Below, piece after piece: positions 5,156 to 5,569 of a stretch of 5,569 nt of DNA. Numbering within the stretch: the first letter of the stretch is position 1; each line of letters starts with the position of its first letter. Below the pieces are notes generated by a model. It was not told where the DNA came from. It was given only the letters and a program-made list of their open reading frames with translations, and made no database searches. This DNA is from Micromonosporaceae bacterium (GTDB taxonomy: Bacteria > Actinomycetota > Actinomycetes > Mycobacteriales > Micromonosporaceae): the NCBI GenBank assembly GCA_019690055.1, contig JADGGF010000315.1, positions 1 through 5,569 on the forward strand, given 5' to 3'. The position numbers and the translations under genes were made by a program.

Positions 5156-5463
5156 GTGTGCCATGTGGACCACGACGGGCCATGACGGACCGACGATGGA
5201 ATTCGTGACGGTGGCGATCATCGCGTACGGCCCGTTCGGGAACGCGTACGCTCTGGCTGGGCTGCCGCCGATCGTGCCGAACCTGTCGGTGGACGCGCGC
5301 GGCAGCCCGCCGTGGGCGAACCCGCCCCACGCGACGAAGTCGCCTCGGGAGCGGCCCGAGGGGTCGTCGAGGCCGCCGCCGCGGTCACCGCCGGTCGTGC
5401 CGCCATGACACGGGCGAGCGAGGCGTGCCTCGTTCCACAGCGAGCATCGATGTTGAGGGAGCC
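5156..5463. other. Stretch without a convincing gene after the DoxX-like gene
   Basis: Long open frames exist on both strands, including a plus-strand frame at 5163-5408 starting ATGTGGACC and an antisense frame across 5400-4961. Third-position GC is equally high in the opposing frames, the translations become Pro/Arg-rich, and no ribosome binding site or known motif is present. I therefore call none. The stretch presumably holds the DoxX terminator and the promoter of the next gene. Confidence 0.45.
5419..5432. promoter_or_regulatory. Inverted repeat before the last gene
   Basis: CGAGGC (5419-5424) and GCCTCG (5427-5432) are perfect inverted halves separated by two bases, 31 bases upstream of the ATG at 5464. 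It could be an operator near the promoter of that gene or, less likely, a hairpin. Only its position supports a role. Confidence 0.25.
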
Positions 5464-5569
5464 ATGTCGGAGAGACGAGCGGCGGTGGGGTGGTCGGTGG
5501 TCCGGGAGCTGCTGCTCCTGGCGGGGCTCGGGGCGGTCGTGTCGATCGCCGCCGCCGTCGCCCTCGTTG
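5464..5569 (+). CDS. N-terminus of a probable membrane or exported protein, cut by the window end
   Basis: ATG at 5464 is preceded by GAGG five bases upstream (within GAGGGAGCC), a good ribosome binding site. The 35 visible codons encode a short basic start (MSERRAAVGW) followed by a long hydrophobic segment of Leu, Ala, Val and Ile at about residues 12-35. The positive start plus hydrophobic helix fits either a first transmembrane helix or a signal anchor. No family can be assigned from this much. It may be transcribed separately from the DoxX-like gene, given the gap of about 300 bases. Confidence 0.6.
   Translation, partial: MSERRAAVGWSVVRELLLLAGLGAVVSIAAAVALV

Noticed and set aside
5163..5408. 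Plus-strand frame of 81 codons and the opposing minus-strand frame over 4961-5400
   Set aside because: No ribosome binding site and no recognisable family. The two frames share third-codon positions, so GC bias cannot decide between them.
1..5569. CRISPR array, insertion sequence, integrase or a multi-gene defence or biosynthetic system
   Set aside because: No regularly spaced repeats, transposase or recombinase motifs, terminal inverted repeats or co-directional gene cluster are visible. The window is a set of short independent units.

Overview
The window is high-GC DNA with strong G/C bias at third codon positions, actinobacterial codon use and actinobacterial protein families. An actinomycete chromosome, possibly from a Micromonospora-like or related filamentous genus, is the best guess; the genus is inference. 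It reads as an ordinary accessory or housekeeping patchwork of short transcription units, not one large gene system.

Left part (1-1878): the 3' portion of an unrecognised helical protein (+ strand, cut by the window edge) converges on a short-chain dehydrogenase/reductase (- strand). The first gene has an AT-rich patch that forms an almost perfect housekeeping-type promoter inside the reading frame. About 440 bases without a supported gene follow the SDR start and lead to a tRNA-Lys(TTT) gene (1879-1950, +).

Middle (1951-3085): a two-gene minus-strand operon encodes a small EVE (PUA-like) domain protein and a MarR-type regulator. The two genes overlap by ATGA. The promoter (TTGACA, 17-bp spacer, CATACT) carries an imperfect palindrome over its -10 region, a plausible MarR operator. 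A strong hairpin between the tRNA and the MarR stop codon may terminate transcription from both sides.

Scar (3085-3670): two gene remnants lie back to back. One is the C-terminal tail of what looks like an HxlR-type regulator (- strand). The other is the C-terminal half of a cysteine-synthase-family enzyme (+ strand). Both lack their 5' ends, and both end at about 3240. One deletion across a divergent gene pair would explain this.

Right part (3686-5569): an ECF41-type (SigJ-like) sigma factor with the family's C-terminal SnoaL-like extension lies on the minus strand. Upstream of it is a sequence closely matching a SigJ-type promoter, suggesting autoregulation. A four-helix DoxX-like membrane protein is transcribed divergently and is the natural candidate partner. 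After about 300 bases with no convincing gene, the window ends in the first 35 codons of a probable membrane protein. The observations most worth checking are the intragenic promoter, the EVE-MarR control region with its possible leaderless start, the double-truncation scar and the ECF41/DoxX pair.
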